Source: Clostridiaceae bacterium
GTDB lineage: Bacteria > Bacillota > Clostridia > Lachnospirales > Lachnospiraceae
Direction of reading: 5' to 3'
NCBI GenBank assembly: GCA_009911305.1
Contig: QXXC01000024.1
Location: 1 to 64,000, forward strand
Length of the DNA: 64,000 bases
The first letter of the stretch is position 1, and every line of letters starts with the position of its first letter. The notes below the pieces were generated by a model. It saw only the letters and a program-made list of their open reading frames with translations. It did not search any database and had not been told where the DNA came from. A program made the position numbers and the translations under genes. Below are positions 38,050 through 46,814 of the stretch, piece by piece.

Positions 38050-38081
38050 TTGACAAATTTCGTCAGGGGGGGGGGTACAAT
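38050..38081 (+). promoter_or_regulatory. Promoter with a G10 tract in the spacer (putative phase-variable switch)
   Basis: A perfect TTGACA (38050-38055) and TACAAT (38076-38081) are separated by 20 bp, of which the last ten are an uninterrupted G run (38066-38075). With seven G the spacer would be the optimal 17 bp. Homopolymeric tracts of this kind change length by replication slippage and switch promoters on and off, as known for Neisseria porA. It drives the wall-binding protein that starts 40 bp downstream. Confidence 0.75.
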
Positions 38082-38120
38082 GGTGAGGATTAGACTGCTA
38101 AAAAGAAGGAGGAAAAGAAG

Positions 38121-38876
38121 TTGAAAAAGTTAGTAAAGGTAATGCTCACAGGAGCCGCTCTCTCGATTCTTTCTGCGAATGCGGCATTTGCGGGGGCATG
38201 GGTAAAAGGTCAGGAGCCGAATCAGGATAAATGGTGGTATCAGAACGATGACGGGACCTATGCCCAGAACGGCTGGTTCTGGATTGACGGAAACCATGAC
38301 GGGGTAGCGGAGTATTATTACTTTGACAGCGAGGGATGGGCGCTGACGAACACCGTGACGCCGGACGGGAACCAGGTGAATGAGAACGGTGAGTGGGTGC
38401 TGAACGGTGTGGTGCAGACACAGCGGGCGGAATTGCCGCAGGCGCAGGACAGCCAGGCCGCTCTCTGGATGTGGACGGAGAATGCGGATGGGAAGCGCGT
38501 CTTTAATGAAGCGGTGATGGACGCGGATTTCGCAGATTATTTCAGTTTTCTGGCAGAAGACGGGGGTGCTTATGAAACGACAGAACAGCGTGTGGCGGCC
38601 TGGGCGAAAGCTTCTGAGCGCGGGGCGGCCTGGAAAGCGCTGTTTGACCGGTATGGGATTCCGGTGAACATGGACGGGACCAAGCTCTGGGCGGACAGGG
38701 CGGCAAGCTTTACGACGGCTCCGGGCCTGTCGGTTGATGATCAGTATGCGGTAACGGCTGCGATGCAGATGATTCTGTGGATTAAGACAGACGGAATGTC
38801 CCAGGCTGAATTTAATACAACGATCAGCGGGGACGGCGCAATCACAGTAAACGCAGTGCTGCAGATGTTTGGCTGA
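38121..38876 (+). CDS. Secreted cell-wall-binding repeat protein
   Basis: A 251-residue protein starting with TTG after GGAGG. Signal peptide residues 1-24 (cleavage near AFA-GA). Residues 28-100 hold choline-binding-type repeats (DKWWYQNDDGTYAQNGW, YYYFDSEGWALT, NENGEWVLNG) that attach proteins to wall polymers. The C-terminal ~140 residues are an unrecognised, probably helical domain. The upstream promoter carries a G10 tract, so surface expression may vary between cells. Confidence 0.82.
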   Translation: MKKLVKVMLTGAALSILSANAAFAGAWVKGQEPNQDKWWYQNDDGTYAQNGWFWIDGNHDGVAEYYYFDSEGWALTNTVTPDGNQVNENGEWVLNGVVQTQRAELPQAQDSQAALWMWTENADGKRVFNEAVMDADFADYFSFLAEDGGAYETTEQRVAAWAKASERGAAWKALFDRYGIPVNMDGTKLWADRAASFTTAPGLSVDDQYAVTAAMQMILWIKTDGMSQAEFNTTISGDGAITVNAVLQMFG

Positions 38877-38911
38877 TCGCTGTCCCGGAGCTATTGTCTG
38901 CACGCAGGCTA

Positions 38912-38972
38912 TTGCGGGGCGTGCTGCTGCGTACAGATGGCGGGAATGATGTTTCAGACACGTTCCGGCACA
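38912..38972. repeat. Half-copy of the 162-bp palindrome
   Basis: Read on the minus strand, GGAACGTGTCTGAAACATCA then TTCCCGCCATCTG matches one arm of copies B and D, with a short insertion before the CACGCCCC portion. The other arm is missing. Confidence 0.6.
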
Positions 38973-39003
38973 GGGCTGATATAGAAAAGGGGAAGATGCT
39001 TCC

Positions 39004-39030
39004 GGAGGACGGGCATCCTCCCTTTTTTAT
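39004..39030 (+). terminator. Terminator after the wall-binding gene
   Basis: GGAGGA-CGGGCA-TCCTCC stem with CTTTTTT tail, 130 bp after the stop codon. Confidence 0.75.
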
Positions 39031-39066
39031 AGTCAAGGATGAACAGAGAGGAGATAAACGGCATTT

Positions 39067-40827
39067 ATGTTTAATAACGGAATCGTAATAATCATAGCGC
39101 TGGCTGCGGGGATTGCACTGATTTTGGGCTTTCTGATTAAAGGGGAGCGCTTTGAGATGGAGCAGGAGGCTTCGGGGAAGGTGATTAGCGTCAAGAGAGG
39201 GTTTTCATTTACCTACCTGTTTTTCGGCCCCTTTGTCCCGCTGCTGCGCGGGCACATCGCGGGCTTTTTTCTGAGCCTGTTCCTCACCTTCTGCAGCTGC
39301 GGAATCGCGCATTTTATTTTGCTGTTTTGCTATAACGGGATGTATATTAACTGGCTGGTTAAGCACGGGTACGTGCGGGTTTACAGGGAGGCAGAGGAGA
39401 AAACAAAGCCGGAGGCAGAATCAGGAGAAAAGGCGAATCCGGCTGCTGTGGTATGGTCGAAATTTGCCGGCAGAAAGGAGGAGGAGGACAAAACAGAACC
39501 GCTGTTTCGCCCGCTCCGCCTGGATGGGCTGATGCCGGCGGAGGCCCGGGCGGGAGAGGAGACGCCAGGGCCTGGAACAAGCGGGGCAATGTCCGCGCCA
39601 GGGCTGTCCGCGCCGCCTGTCCAGGCTGCTTCCCGGGCAGAGGTTTGGACGGAGGGGAATATTACCTGGAAGATGGTGCAGACAAAGGATAAGGACTGTA
39701 AGTTCTGGCTTCCCGGGTCTCCGGTCATTCTGACGCAGGCGCAGCTCTTTGAAAATATGGACAGCCATGAAATCGCGCTGCGGTTTTCAGTGCAGAATCT
39801 CTCTCATGAGACGGTGTCGGCGATTTATGTCGATATTCATGGATTTAATGTGCTGAAAAAGGAGAGCGTGACCTTAAAGGATGTGAATTATCTGGATTTG
39901 GATCTGGAAAGGGGGAAGATATTTTCATCTGAATGTATTGTACTGGCGGACAAGGCGGTGCGCCGCTGCGAGGTGATTGTGCGCCATGTGGTGTTTGCAA
40001 ATGAGGAGATATGGGATTATGAGGAGGAGGCGGTCTTTCCGGTTCTGCCGGCTCCGAAGACTCTGCCCTATGATGGGGACTTAAGAGCGGCTCTGGCTAG
40101 GGAGCTGGATCAGAAGACGGGGAATTCCTGGCGGTACCAGTATTTGCCTGGGGAGACGGAATATGGATGGACATGCGGATGCGGGCAGTTTAATCCTGAG
40201 GGGGATGAGCGCTGTCTGGCATGCAGTATAAGGAAGGAGCTGATCGTTTCCCTCACGCAGGAGGACTATTTGCGGGAGCAGGAGGAGGCATACCGGAAGA
40301 TGCGCCGGGAGCAGGAAGAGGCAGAACGCCTTGAACAGGAGCGGATCCGGAAAGAACAGGAGCAGAGAAGACGGGAGGAAGAGGAACGGCTCCGGCGTGA
40401 ACAGGAGGAACGCGAGCGCGCCAGGCAGCAGAAAGTAGAGGAGTGGAACAAGCGCTTAAACGGGCTCTGGGAGCTTGGAAAGGAAAAAACGCAGGAGGCA
40501 GGCGCGGCGGCGCAGGTATATCTGGAAAAGGGAAAGGAAAAGGCCGCGCTGTACGGCACAAAGGCACGGGAAGGCTTACAGAATTACCTGCATGAAAAGG
40601 AAGAGGATTCCATGCCGGAAGAGACCGTGAATGCGAAAAACCAGACCATTCCCGGGCCGGAGGAGGCCGCGGATGCGAAAGACCGAACCGGTCTCCGGGA
40701 GGCAGCACAGATGAAAGAGACGACGGATGATACAGAGAACAGGGAAACAGTATACTGTTCCCAATGCGGATGCGCCAATGAGGCGGATGATACGTTCTGT
40801 ATGCAGTGCGGCAGCAGGATCCGGTAA
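39067..40827 (+). CDS. Membrane protein with two zinc fingers and coiled coil
   Basis: A 586-residue protein. Two or three membrane segments in residues 1-95, then a linker, a beta-rich domain (about 195-335), a RanBP2-like zinc finger (WTCGCGQFNPEGDERCLACS, near 360-380), a long Glu/Arg/Gln-rich coiled coil (about 395-470) and a C-terminal zinc ribbon (YCSQCGCANEADDTFCMQCG). The family is not known to me. Several neighbours to 55 kb share the same kind of ribbon. AGAGGAG lies 13 bp before the ATG, a long spacing. Confidence 0.7.
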   Translation: MFNNGIVIIIALAAGIALILGFLIKGERFEMEQEASGKVISVKRGFSFTYLFFGPFVPLLRGHIAGFFLSLFLTFCSCGIAHFILLFCYNGMYINWLVKHGYVRVYREAEEKTKPEAESGEKANPAAVVWSKFAGRKEEEDKTEPLFRPLRLDGLMPAEARAGEETPGPGTSGAMSAPGLSAPPVQAASRAEVWTEGNITWKMVQTKDKDCKFWLPGSPVILTQAQLFENMDSHEIALRFSVQNLSHETVSAIYVDIHGFNVLKKESVTLKDVNYLDLDLERGKIFSSECIVLADKAVRRCEVIVRHVVFANEEIWDYEEEAVFPVLPAPKTLPYDGDLRAALARELDQKTGNSWRYQYLPGETEYGWTCGCGQFNPEGDERCLACSIRKELIVSLTQEDYLREQEEAYRKMRREQEEAERLEQERIRKEQEQRRREEEERLRREQEERERARQQKVEEWNKRLNGLWELGKEKTQEAGAAAQVYLEKGKEKAALYGTKAREGLQNYLHEKEEDSMPEETVNAKNQTIPGPEEAADAKDRTGLREAAQMKETTDDTENRETVYCSQCGCANEADDTFCMQCGSRIR

Positions 40828-41020
40828 AGTGGAGGTATACGAACGAACGATCACACAGCGGGACTAAGCGGGCCGGGCTGGCAGGAGGCCGGGGCGGAAC
40901 AGGAGAGGCAGGAGCTGCTGAAATGGATGAGGAACGATTGACAATCGGAGTCGAAACCTGTATGATCACGTCATCAGCCGAAGCGCCGTGCGGCGGCAGA
41001 ATCGGAAGGAGGAGTGAAAG

Positions 41021-42670
41021 GTGAAGAAGCGATACAGAAAACATGCAGGAAATATTCTTACAGCAGTATTGCTGTTTTCCTGCTTAACAGCCTGCGGCGG
41101 AGGAAAAGAACGCAGCGATGCGCTCCGGGAAAGCCCCAAAAGCGGGCAGGAGACTTCCGGCGGGGAGGCGGGCGATGTAAGGGAACAGCAAACGCAAATC
41201 AGGGAAGAGGAAGAAACATCGGCCTTTCAGGAGACGGCGGAGAAGGAAGATGCGGTATCCGGCCGGCCTCAGATGGAGGTTTACCTTCAGGATAACCGTC
41301 TGGACGAATGGGCCGGGGCGAACGCCCTGGCGCAGATCGGTTATGACTCTCTGCAGATCAATGAGCAGGCATATCCGGAGCTTTCATGGTCAGTGGAAAA
41401 TTATAACAGGGAGAGCGGGGCAAAGGCGGCGGCATGGAAGGAGGAGAACCTGCCATGGGCGGTAGAAGCCTTTCATGAAGGAGAATTTCATGGGTGTGAA
41501 TATGAGCGCAGCGTCAGGCTGAAGCGGGCGGACGAGATTTCCCTGAGCTTTGTGACAGAGGTGTCGGAGTATACGGGAGGGGCTCACGGAAGTATCTTTT
41601 ATGAGAGCTGTACGTTTGATGCGGTTACAGGGGAGAAGCTGGCTCTGGAGGATATCGTTACGGATGTATCCCGGCTGCCGGGCGCGGTTGCCAGCGCGCT
41701 GATGGAGCAGTCTCCGGAGGGACTTTTTGAGGAGACTCCGACAGAGCAGGTGGAGGCGCTGTTTGATTCTGAGAGAGAATACTACTATGAACCGTCCTGG
41801 ACGCTGGATTACGACGGTCTGACGTTTTATTTCGGGCATTATGAGTTAGGGCCGTACTCGGCGGGCTGCCAGGAGGCGCTAATCACGTTCACAGCATATC
41901 CGGATCTGTTTAAGGAGCCGTACCGTGAGCCCCGGGAGGCATTCGCCGTTGCCATGAGTCCGTATGCGGGCCAGTACGCGGATCTGAACGGGGACGGGAA
42001 GCTGGATGAGATCCGGATGTACTATTCCGAAAGGGATTATGAGGGACAGGAAATTCATGTCAGTGTAAACGGGAATGAGACTTCGTACCGGTCAAACGGT
42101 TGGTTTGGAGACGCCTTTTTCATAAAGCTGAGAGACGGAAGATATTATCTGTATGTGGGTGTGGACGAGGTGGATGAGGTTCATACCATTCATGTGTTCA
42201 GCCTTACAGGAGGAGAGGGGCGGTATATAGGAGAATACAATGGAAATCTGGACGGCAGCCTTGTAATCGATCCGGAACGGTTTAAGGTTCTCTCTATTCT
42301 GCAGACACTGAGTACATGTACGGGCTATCAGACCTGCCATGTAGGAGCCGACGGCCTGCCGGAGCCGGAGAGCCCTTTATATACGGTTATGCAGTATGAG
42401 TATGAGGGCCGGACAGGGCCGTGTGTGACTGCAAAACGGCCTGTGTCGGTGAGAATGGTTTCGGCGGACGGATCCGTGGCGGCAAAGACAGAGGAGATGC
42501 CGGCCGGGACGGTCTTTTATTTTCAGAGGACAGATGATCAGACTTTTGTGGAAATGGAGCTGGAGGACGGAAGAAGCTGCCGGATTGATGTAGATAAGTC
42601 CGGCTGGGCGCAGACCGTGAATGGCATTGACATATACGAATGCTTTGAAGGGATTGTATTTGCGGGATAG
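41021..42670 (+). CDS. Lipoprotein with DUF4163/DUF3298-like domain
   Basis: A 549-residue lipoprotein starting with GTG after AAGGAGG. Lipobox LTAC is at residues 23-26, then an acidic, low-complexity linker. Residues ~80-300 resemble the DUF4163-DUF3298 pair seen in PdaC-type proteins and many Firmicute lipoproteins (SEYTGGAHGS near residue 185, YDGLTFYFGHYELGPYSAG near 265). A DLNGDGKLDEIR repeat-like calcium-binding segment follows near 325. Function is likely extracellular and wall-related; exact role unknown. It lies 51 bp before the VWA gene. Confidence 0.75.
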   Translation: MKKRYRKHAGNILTAVLLFSCLTACGGGKERSDALRESPKSGQETSGGEAGDVREQQTQIREEEETSAFQETAEKEDAVSGRPQMEVYLQDNRLDEWAGANALAQIGYDSLQINEQAYPELSWSVENYNRESGAKAAAWKEENLPWAVEAFHEGEFHGCEYERSVRLKRADEISLSFVTEVSEYTGGAHGSIFYESCTFDAVTGEKLALEDIVTDVSRLPGAVASALMEQSPEGLFEETPTEQVEALFDSEREYYYEPSWTLDYDGLTFYFGHYELGPYSAGCQEALITFTAYPDLFKEPYREPREAFAVAMSPYAGQYADLNGDGKLDEIRMYYSERDYEGQEIHVSVNGNETSYRSNGWFGDAFFIKLRDGRYYLYVGVDEVDEVHTIHVFSLTGGEGRYIGEYNGNLDGSLVIDPERFKVLSILQTLSTCTGYQTCHVGADGLPEPESPLYTVMQYEYEGRTGPCVTAKRPVSVRMVSADGSVAAKTEEMPAGTVFYFQRTDDQTFVEMELEDGRSCRIDVDKSGWAQTVNGIDIYECFEGIVFAG

Positions 42671-42721
42671 GCGCCGGCATTTAATCTGAGAAATTCGGCA
42701 AAGATTCAGGAGGAAATGAGT

Positions 42722-44929
42722 ATGAGATGTCCCAATTGTAACGTTGAATTAAAAGCACAGGCAAAATTCTGCCCCAAATGCGGTACGAAGATACCGGAGG
42801 GGCAGGGCGCGGTTTCTGACGCGGAGGGCGTGGTTTCTGAGGTGAAACCGGAGCCGTCTGCGGATACGCAGGCCGCTTTGCCTGCCAGTGCAAAAACAGA
42901 TTCATGTTCTGATCCAGGAGAGGAGTCCGGTGATGTACAGGATAACCGGTTTTCCGATCCCGGACCGGAGGATGGGGAGAGCGAGGCCGGGCCGCCCAAA
43001 AAGGCGGGCGGCCGCAGGCTCCTGGCCGGCGGGCTGGCGCTTCTGGCCGCAGCCGGCCTGGGGATAGGCGGAAGCATGTATTATAAGCATGCGCAGGAGG
43101 TAAAACGGAAACAGGAGCTGAAGGAGGAGCTGTCGGTTCTGATCAATGGCCGTGATAACCTGGCGGAGTGGGCGAATCATGAAAAGGAGGAGTTTGTCCG
43201 TTTTCTGCTGACCGATGAGGAGAAGGAACGGCTGAAGGAATACTGGCAGGACGGAAGCGGGCTGGATCCGGAGGATTATGAGAACCAGATTCTGTGGGTC
43301 AGGACAGTCATGGATTATAAGACACAGGTGAAGGGGAGGGCGGACGCGGATGCGATGTCTCTTCTGGAGAGCTTAAAGAGCCAGGATCCGGGCTATGCGT
43401 CGGACGAACAGAAGGAAAAGCTTTCCGATTATGCGAAGGAGATGGAAGAACGGATCTCGGAAGGCGGGTATGGGGAGCTGGAGCCGCTGGCAGAGGAGTG
43501 GAAAAGCTATGCCCTGGCTGCAGCCGAGAAAAAGACAGGCTACCAGGTATCTGTGATGCAGTATGATTTTACGGAATACCCGACGGTGCGCATCTATCTG
43601 GATGTGCGGGATGAGGCGTCCGGGGGCCTTGTCAAGGAGCTGTCCCCGAACATGTTTTACATATCCGAGCGCGACGCGGGAAACGGGGATTATCTGAACA
43701 GGGCTGTGCAGAAGGCGGTTCTCATGAATGAAAATGAGCGGTTGAATATCAACCTTCTGGCGGATACCAGCGGCAGCATGGACGGAGGCAATATGGATGC
43801 GGCAAAGCGGGTGATGTCGAATTTCATAAGCACCGTGCAGTTTTCGGCGGGCGATCAGGTGAAGCTGACGCCGTTTAACAGCGTGATCGACAAGAGCGGG
43901 TATTTTACAGGGGATCCCGGGGTTTTGAATCATATGATCCGCAGCTATGTGCCGGACGGGCAGACAAAGCTGTATGACTCGATTATATACGGCGTTCAGG
44001 ATGTGTCCGGACAGGAAGGGGCAAAATGCGTGATCGCATTTACGGACGGCATGGATGTCGGGAGCTACAATTCCGCGCAGGACGTGGTGGATCTGGTGTC
44101 AAGATACCATATACCCGTGTTCATCGTCCGGATCGGCGACAGCTCCACCTCTGCTGAGGACAGTTCGCTGCAGCGGATCGCCCAGGCTTCGGGCGGGAGC
44201 TTCCGGAATCTGTCCCAGTTCAGCTCTGACATGAGCAGTTTTTATGATCAGATCTACCGGCAGTTAAAAGAGTATTATGTGGTGGAGTATGAGGCGGACG
44301 GGACCATGGGCATTACGCAGGACAAAGAGATTTCCGTTTATATCCAGAATCAGGATCAGGGCGGGGAGACCGTCATGGCGGCTAATGCGGGCAGAGAGCT
44401 GTTTGATTCTTTGCTTGGGAGCTACTTACGGAGCTATATCACGGATATGAATAACCACCGCTATGAGCAGTTGGCGCGGTATGTGGATCCTACGGTGGCA
44501 GCGGACGATACATGGTCCATTCAGTGGCAGATGAAGAAACAGGTGACAGGCGGCTTTTCCAATGTGACGCAGGAAACGCTGATGGAATACCATGTGACGG
44601 ATGTGACTGTGGTAGATGAGAATACGATCCATCTGAGGGCCAGCGAGAGCTATGATGTGCTCTATGACGAGGTATATGGGGATTTGAAAGGCAGCTCCCG
44701 CACCGTGGCGCAGGATGCGCTGGAATACCTGCGCCTCCATCAGGGCTATACGGAGCTGAGCGACGAGGCAGAGATCCGGATCTGGGCGGTTGTGACGCAG
44801 ATTCCGGAATATGTGCTGAAAAAGGGCGCGGACGGAAAATGGAAGTTTTCTAAATATGCAGGGGATCTGGCGTTGGGTGAAAGACGGAAGGTTTATGACG
44901 TGGAGGTGACGTGGGAGCCGTATTATTAG
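42722..44929 (+). CDS. Zinc-ribbon membrane protein with extracellular VWA domain (TcaA-like layout)
   Basis: A 735-residue protein. An N-terminal zinc ribbon (CPNCNVE...FCPKCG), a linker, one membrane segment (about 100-120), a ~220-residue helical part, a von Willebrand A domain (about 335-525) with an intact MIDAS motif DTSGSMDGGN, and a C-terminal NTF2-like domain of ~190 residues. Ribbon-membrane-NTF2 order recalls the TcaA/YvbJ group. ATG at 42722 is chosen because AGGAGG ends 8 bp before it; ATG 42716 is too close. Probably co-transcribed with the lipoprotein upstream. Confidence 0.78.
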   Translation: MRCPNCNVELKAQAKFCPKCGTKIPEGQGAVSDAEGVVSEVKPEPSADTQAALPASAKTDSCSDPGEESGDVQDNRFSDPGPEDGESEAGPPKKAGGRRLLAGGLALLAAAGLGIGGSMYYKHAQEVKRKQELKEELSVLINGRDNLAEWANHEKEEFVRFLLTDEEKERLKEYWQDGSGLDPEDYENQILWVRTVMDYKTQVKGRADADAMSLLESLKSQDPGYASDEQKEKLSDYAKEMEERISEGGYGELEPLAEEWKSYALAAAEKKTGYQVSVMQYDFTEYPTVRIYLDVRDEASGGLVKELSPNMFYISERDAGNGDYLNRAVQKAVLMNENERLNINLLADTSGSMDGGNMDAAKRVMSNFISTVQFSAGDQVKLTPFNSVIDKSGYFTGDPGVLNHMIRSYVPDGQTKLYDSIIYGVQDVSGQEGAKCVIAFTDGMDVGSYNSAQDVVDLVSRYHIPVFIVRIGDSSTSAEDSSLQRIAQASGGSFRNLSQFSSDMSSFYDQIYRQLKEYYVVEYEADGTMGITQDKEISVYIQNQDQGGETVMAANAGRELFDSLLGSYLRSYITDMNNHRYEQLARYVDPTVAADDTWSIQWQMKKQVTGGFSNVTQETLMEYHVTDVTVVDENTIHLRASESYDVLYDEVYGDLKGSSRTVAQDALEYLRLHQGYTELSDEAEIRIWAVVTQIPEYVLKKGADGKWKFSKYAGDLALGERRKVYDVEVTWEPYY

Positions 44930-45005
44930 GCGGCCACGGAAGTTATTCCTGTGGTACGGCTTTGAGCCGCATGATGCTTTCCGGGCCGGCAGGGGGGAAC
45001 AGGCG

Positions 45006-46394
45006 ATGGGACAGAACGCGGAACATAATACGGCGCATAACACAGCGCAGAGTATGGCTGACAATACGATACAGAATACAGTACAAAATACAGAGCGGGA
45101 TATGGCGGGAGGAAGCCTGGTAAAAACGCTGGCTTCCTTTACGATTCCCCTGATTTTTTCCGGCCTGTTCCAGCAGATCTTTAACTGGGTGGACGCATTT
45201 ATTGTGGGGAATGTCGAAGGGGAGGCGGCCCTGGCGGGAATTGGCGCGGCCGGATCAATTTATAACCTGTTTGTCACAGTAATCGTCGGCTTTACCTCCG
45301 GCGTTTCCGTGATGGCCGCGCAGAAATATGGGAAAGGGGAAAGGGAGGCGCTTACGCGTATCTTATCCTCCTTTGTGATGCTGCTGGGCGCCCTGTTTTG
45401 CGCGGCGGCAGGGCTGGGCATGCTGTTTACCGGGCCGGCTCTGCGTCTTTTAAATACGCCGGCATCCATCTTTTCAGAGGGAAAGGAATACATGCAGATC
45501 CTATTTATCGGGATCCCCTTTCTGGCGGTTTATAATACGTATTCCGCTGTGCTCAGGGGGATGGGGGACAGCAGGGCTCCGTTTTTCTCGGTCCTTGTCT
45601 GCTCGGGCGTTAATATCGCTCTGGATCTTGTTCTGGTGGCTGTATTCCGGTATGGTTCAGCAGGAGCCGCGGCGGCGACGGCCCTTTCGCAGGCGTCAAT
45701 GGCTGTATTTGTGGCGGCGTATACGTTCCGGCGCTATCCGATGCTGAGGTTTCGCTTTGGCCGGGCCGCGCTTGACAGGGCAGTGCTCGTGTCAGGAATG
45801 AAATTTGGGCTGCCGCCTGCCATCCAATCCGGGACCAGTTCAGTGGGGAATCTGTTCCTGCAGCGGTTTATGAACGGTTTTGGGGAACAAACGGTGGCGG
45901 CAATCACGACCGCTTACCGGATTGATACGGTGATCACACTGCCCATTGTCAACTTCGGCTCCGGAATTGCGACAGTCGTAGCGCAGAACATCGGAGCCGG
46001 GAACCGGGAACGGGCAGGGAAGGTCTTAAAAACAGGCGCTATCCTCATTGCAGCCGTTTCCCTGTGCCTGACTGCATCCGTCCTGGCGGCAGGCGGGCCG
46101 CTGATCGCCATGTTCGGTCTGAGCGGAGATACGGTCGCGATTGGAACGGCCTTTTTCCGCTCGATTGCGAGCTGCTATGTGGTCTTTGGGCTGGCGATGG
46201 CCGTGCGCGGATACCTGGAGGGCGCGGGTGATATGGTGTTTTCCGGAATCGCAGGCCTCTTTGCGCTGGGAGTCCGGATCGCCGCTTCATATGCATTCGC
46301 AGAGCCGTTTGGAAATATGGTGATTGGCTATGCGGAGGCGTTTTCATGGGCGGTGCTGCTGGTCGTTTATCTGATTCGGTTCTGGCGGAGATAA
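45006..46394 (+). CDS. MATE family efflux transporter
   Basis: A 462-residue transporter with twelve membrane segments in two homologous halves. TIPLIFSGLFQQIFNWVDAF and VLRGMGDSRAP in the first half are MATE hallmarks; it exports cationic drugs or metabolites with Na+ or H+. The first ~35 residues are an unusual Asn/Thr/Gln-rich stretch encoded by short direct repeats (NTAHNTAQ..., NTIQNTVQNT); a start at 45102 (MAGGSLV) would omit it. Confidence 0.9.
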   Translation: MGQNAEHNTAHNTAQSMADNTIQNTVQNTERDMAGGSLVKTLASFTIPLIFSGLFQQIFNWVDAFIVGNVEGEAALAGIGAAGSIYNLFVTVIVGFTSGVSVMAAQKYGKGEREALTRILSSFVMLLGALFCAAAGLGMLFTGPALRLLNTPASIFSEGKEYMQILFIGIPFLAVYNTYSAVLRGMGDSRAPFFSVLVCSGVNIALDLVLVAVFRYGSAGAAAATALSQASMAVFVAAYTFRRYPMLRFRFGRAALDRAVLVSGMKFGLPPAIQSGTSSVGNLFLQRFMNGFGEQTVAAITTAYRIDTVITLPIVNFGSGIATVVAQNIGAGNRERAGKVLKTGAILIAAVSLCLTASVLAAGGPLIAMFGLSGDTVAIGTAFFRSIASCYVVFGLAMAVRGYLEGAGDMVFSGIAGLFALGVRIAASYAFAEPFGNMVIGYAEAFSWAVLLVVYLIRFWRR

Positions 46395-46412
46395 GAGGGA
46401 ATGCGTCCGGGA

Positions 46413-46492
46413 AATGATATAAAAGGACGGCCTTGTCTGACTCCTCTTTCATCCGGATGGAGCCAGACCAAGCCGTCCTTTCATATCATCCC
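46413..46492. terminator. Long inverted repeat between the MATE gene and the feo locus
   Basis: Arms GATATAAAAGGACGGCC and GGCCGTCC-like GCCGTCCTTTCATATC pair at long range around a smaller internal hairpin. It lies between convergent genes and could end transcripts from both; no strong T-run. Confidence 0.55.
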
Positions 46493-46493
46493 G

Positions 46494-46649
46494 TCAGCGC
46501 CCGGGACGCCGGCCGCATTTGCTGCAGCTTCCGCAGTTTCCGCTGCAATGGCAGCCGTTTTTGCGGGCCTTCCATATCGAGCGGACGGCCAGGCCGCAGG
46601 CGCATATCAGTATTGCGATTACAATTCCATTTCCAAGCCAGGCTGGCAT
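46494..46649 (-). CDS. FeoB-associated Cys-rich membrane protein
   Basis: A 51-residue protein. One membrane helix (GNGIVIAILICACGLAV) followed by a basic linker and a Cys-rich tail (CHCSGNCGSCSKCG). This is the small FeoB-associated protein common in Clostridia; it may help move or sense ferrous iron at the FeoB pore. It follows feoB on the same strand after 153 bp, with an AAGGAG site before the ATG. Confidence 0.85.
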   Translation of the reverse strand: MPAWLGNGIVIAILICACGLAVRSIWKARKNGCHCSGNCGSCSKCGRRPGR

Positions 46650-46763
46650 AGAGTTTCTCCTTTCTGGTGATATGTATTCCCGGAATTTCCCACCCCTGCC
46701 TGTGAGGGGATTATCCGCCAGATGAACCCAAATTTATCAACGAACGTTCCACGTTACGCCTCA

Positions 46764-46814
46764 TAAATCTGTGCACATCTGACAAAAAATCATCTCACAA
46801 AATCAGGCGCGCTC
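46764..46814. repeat. Decayed half-copy of the 162-bp palindrome at the feoB stop
   Basis: On the minus strand GAGCGCGCCTGA, then GTCAGATGTGCACA and ATGAGG line up with GAGCGTGTTTGA...CAGATGTGCGTCACA...GTGGG of copy A. The feoB stop codon TGA falls on the TGA of the repeat end. Divergent, so tentative. Confidence 0.45.

Noticed and set aside
37942..38124. 60-codon frame over the G-tract promoter
   Set aside because: It would code across a terminator, a consensus promoter and a G10 run; no homology.
46401..46670. Plus-strand frames opposite the small Cys-rich gene
   Set aside because: The minus strand holds a 51-residue FeoB-associated protein with a good site and family features; the plus frames are shadows.
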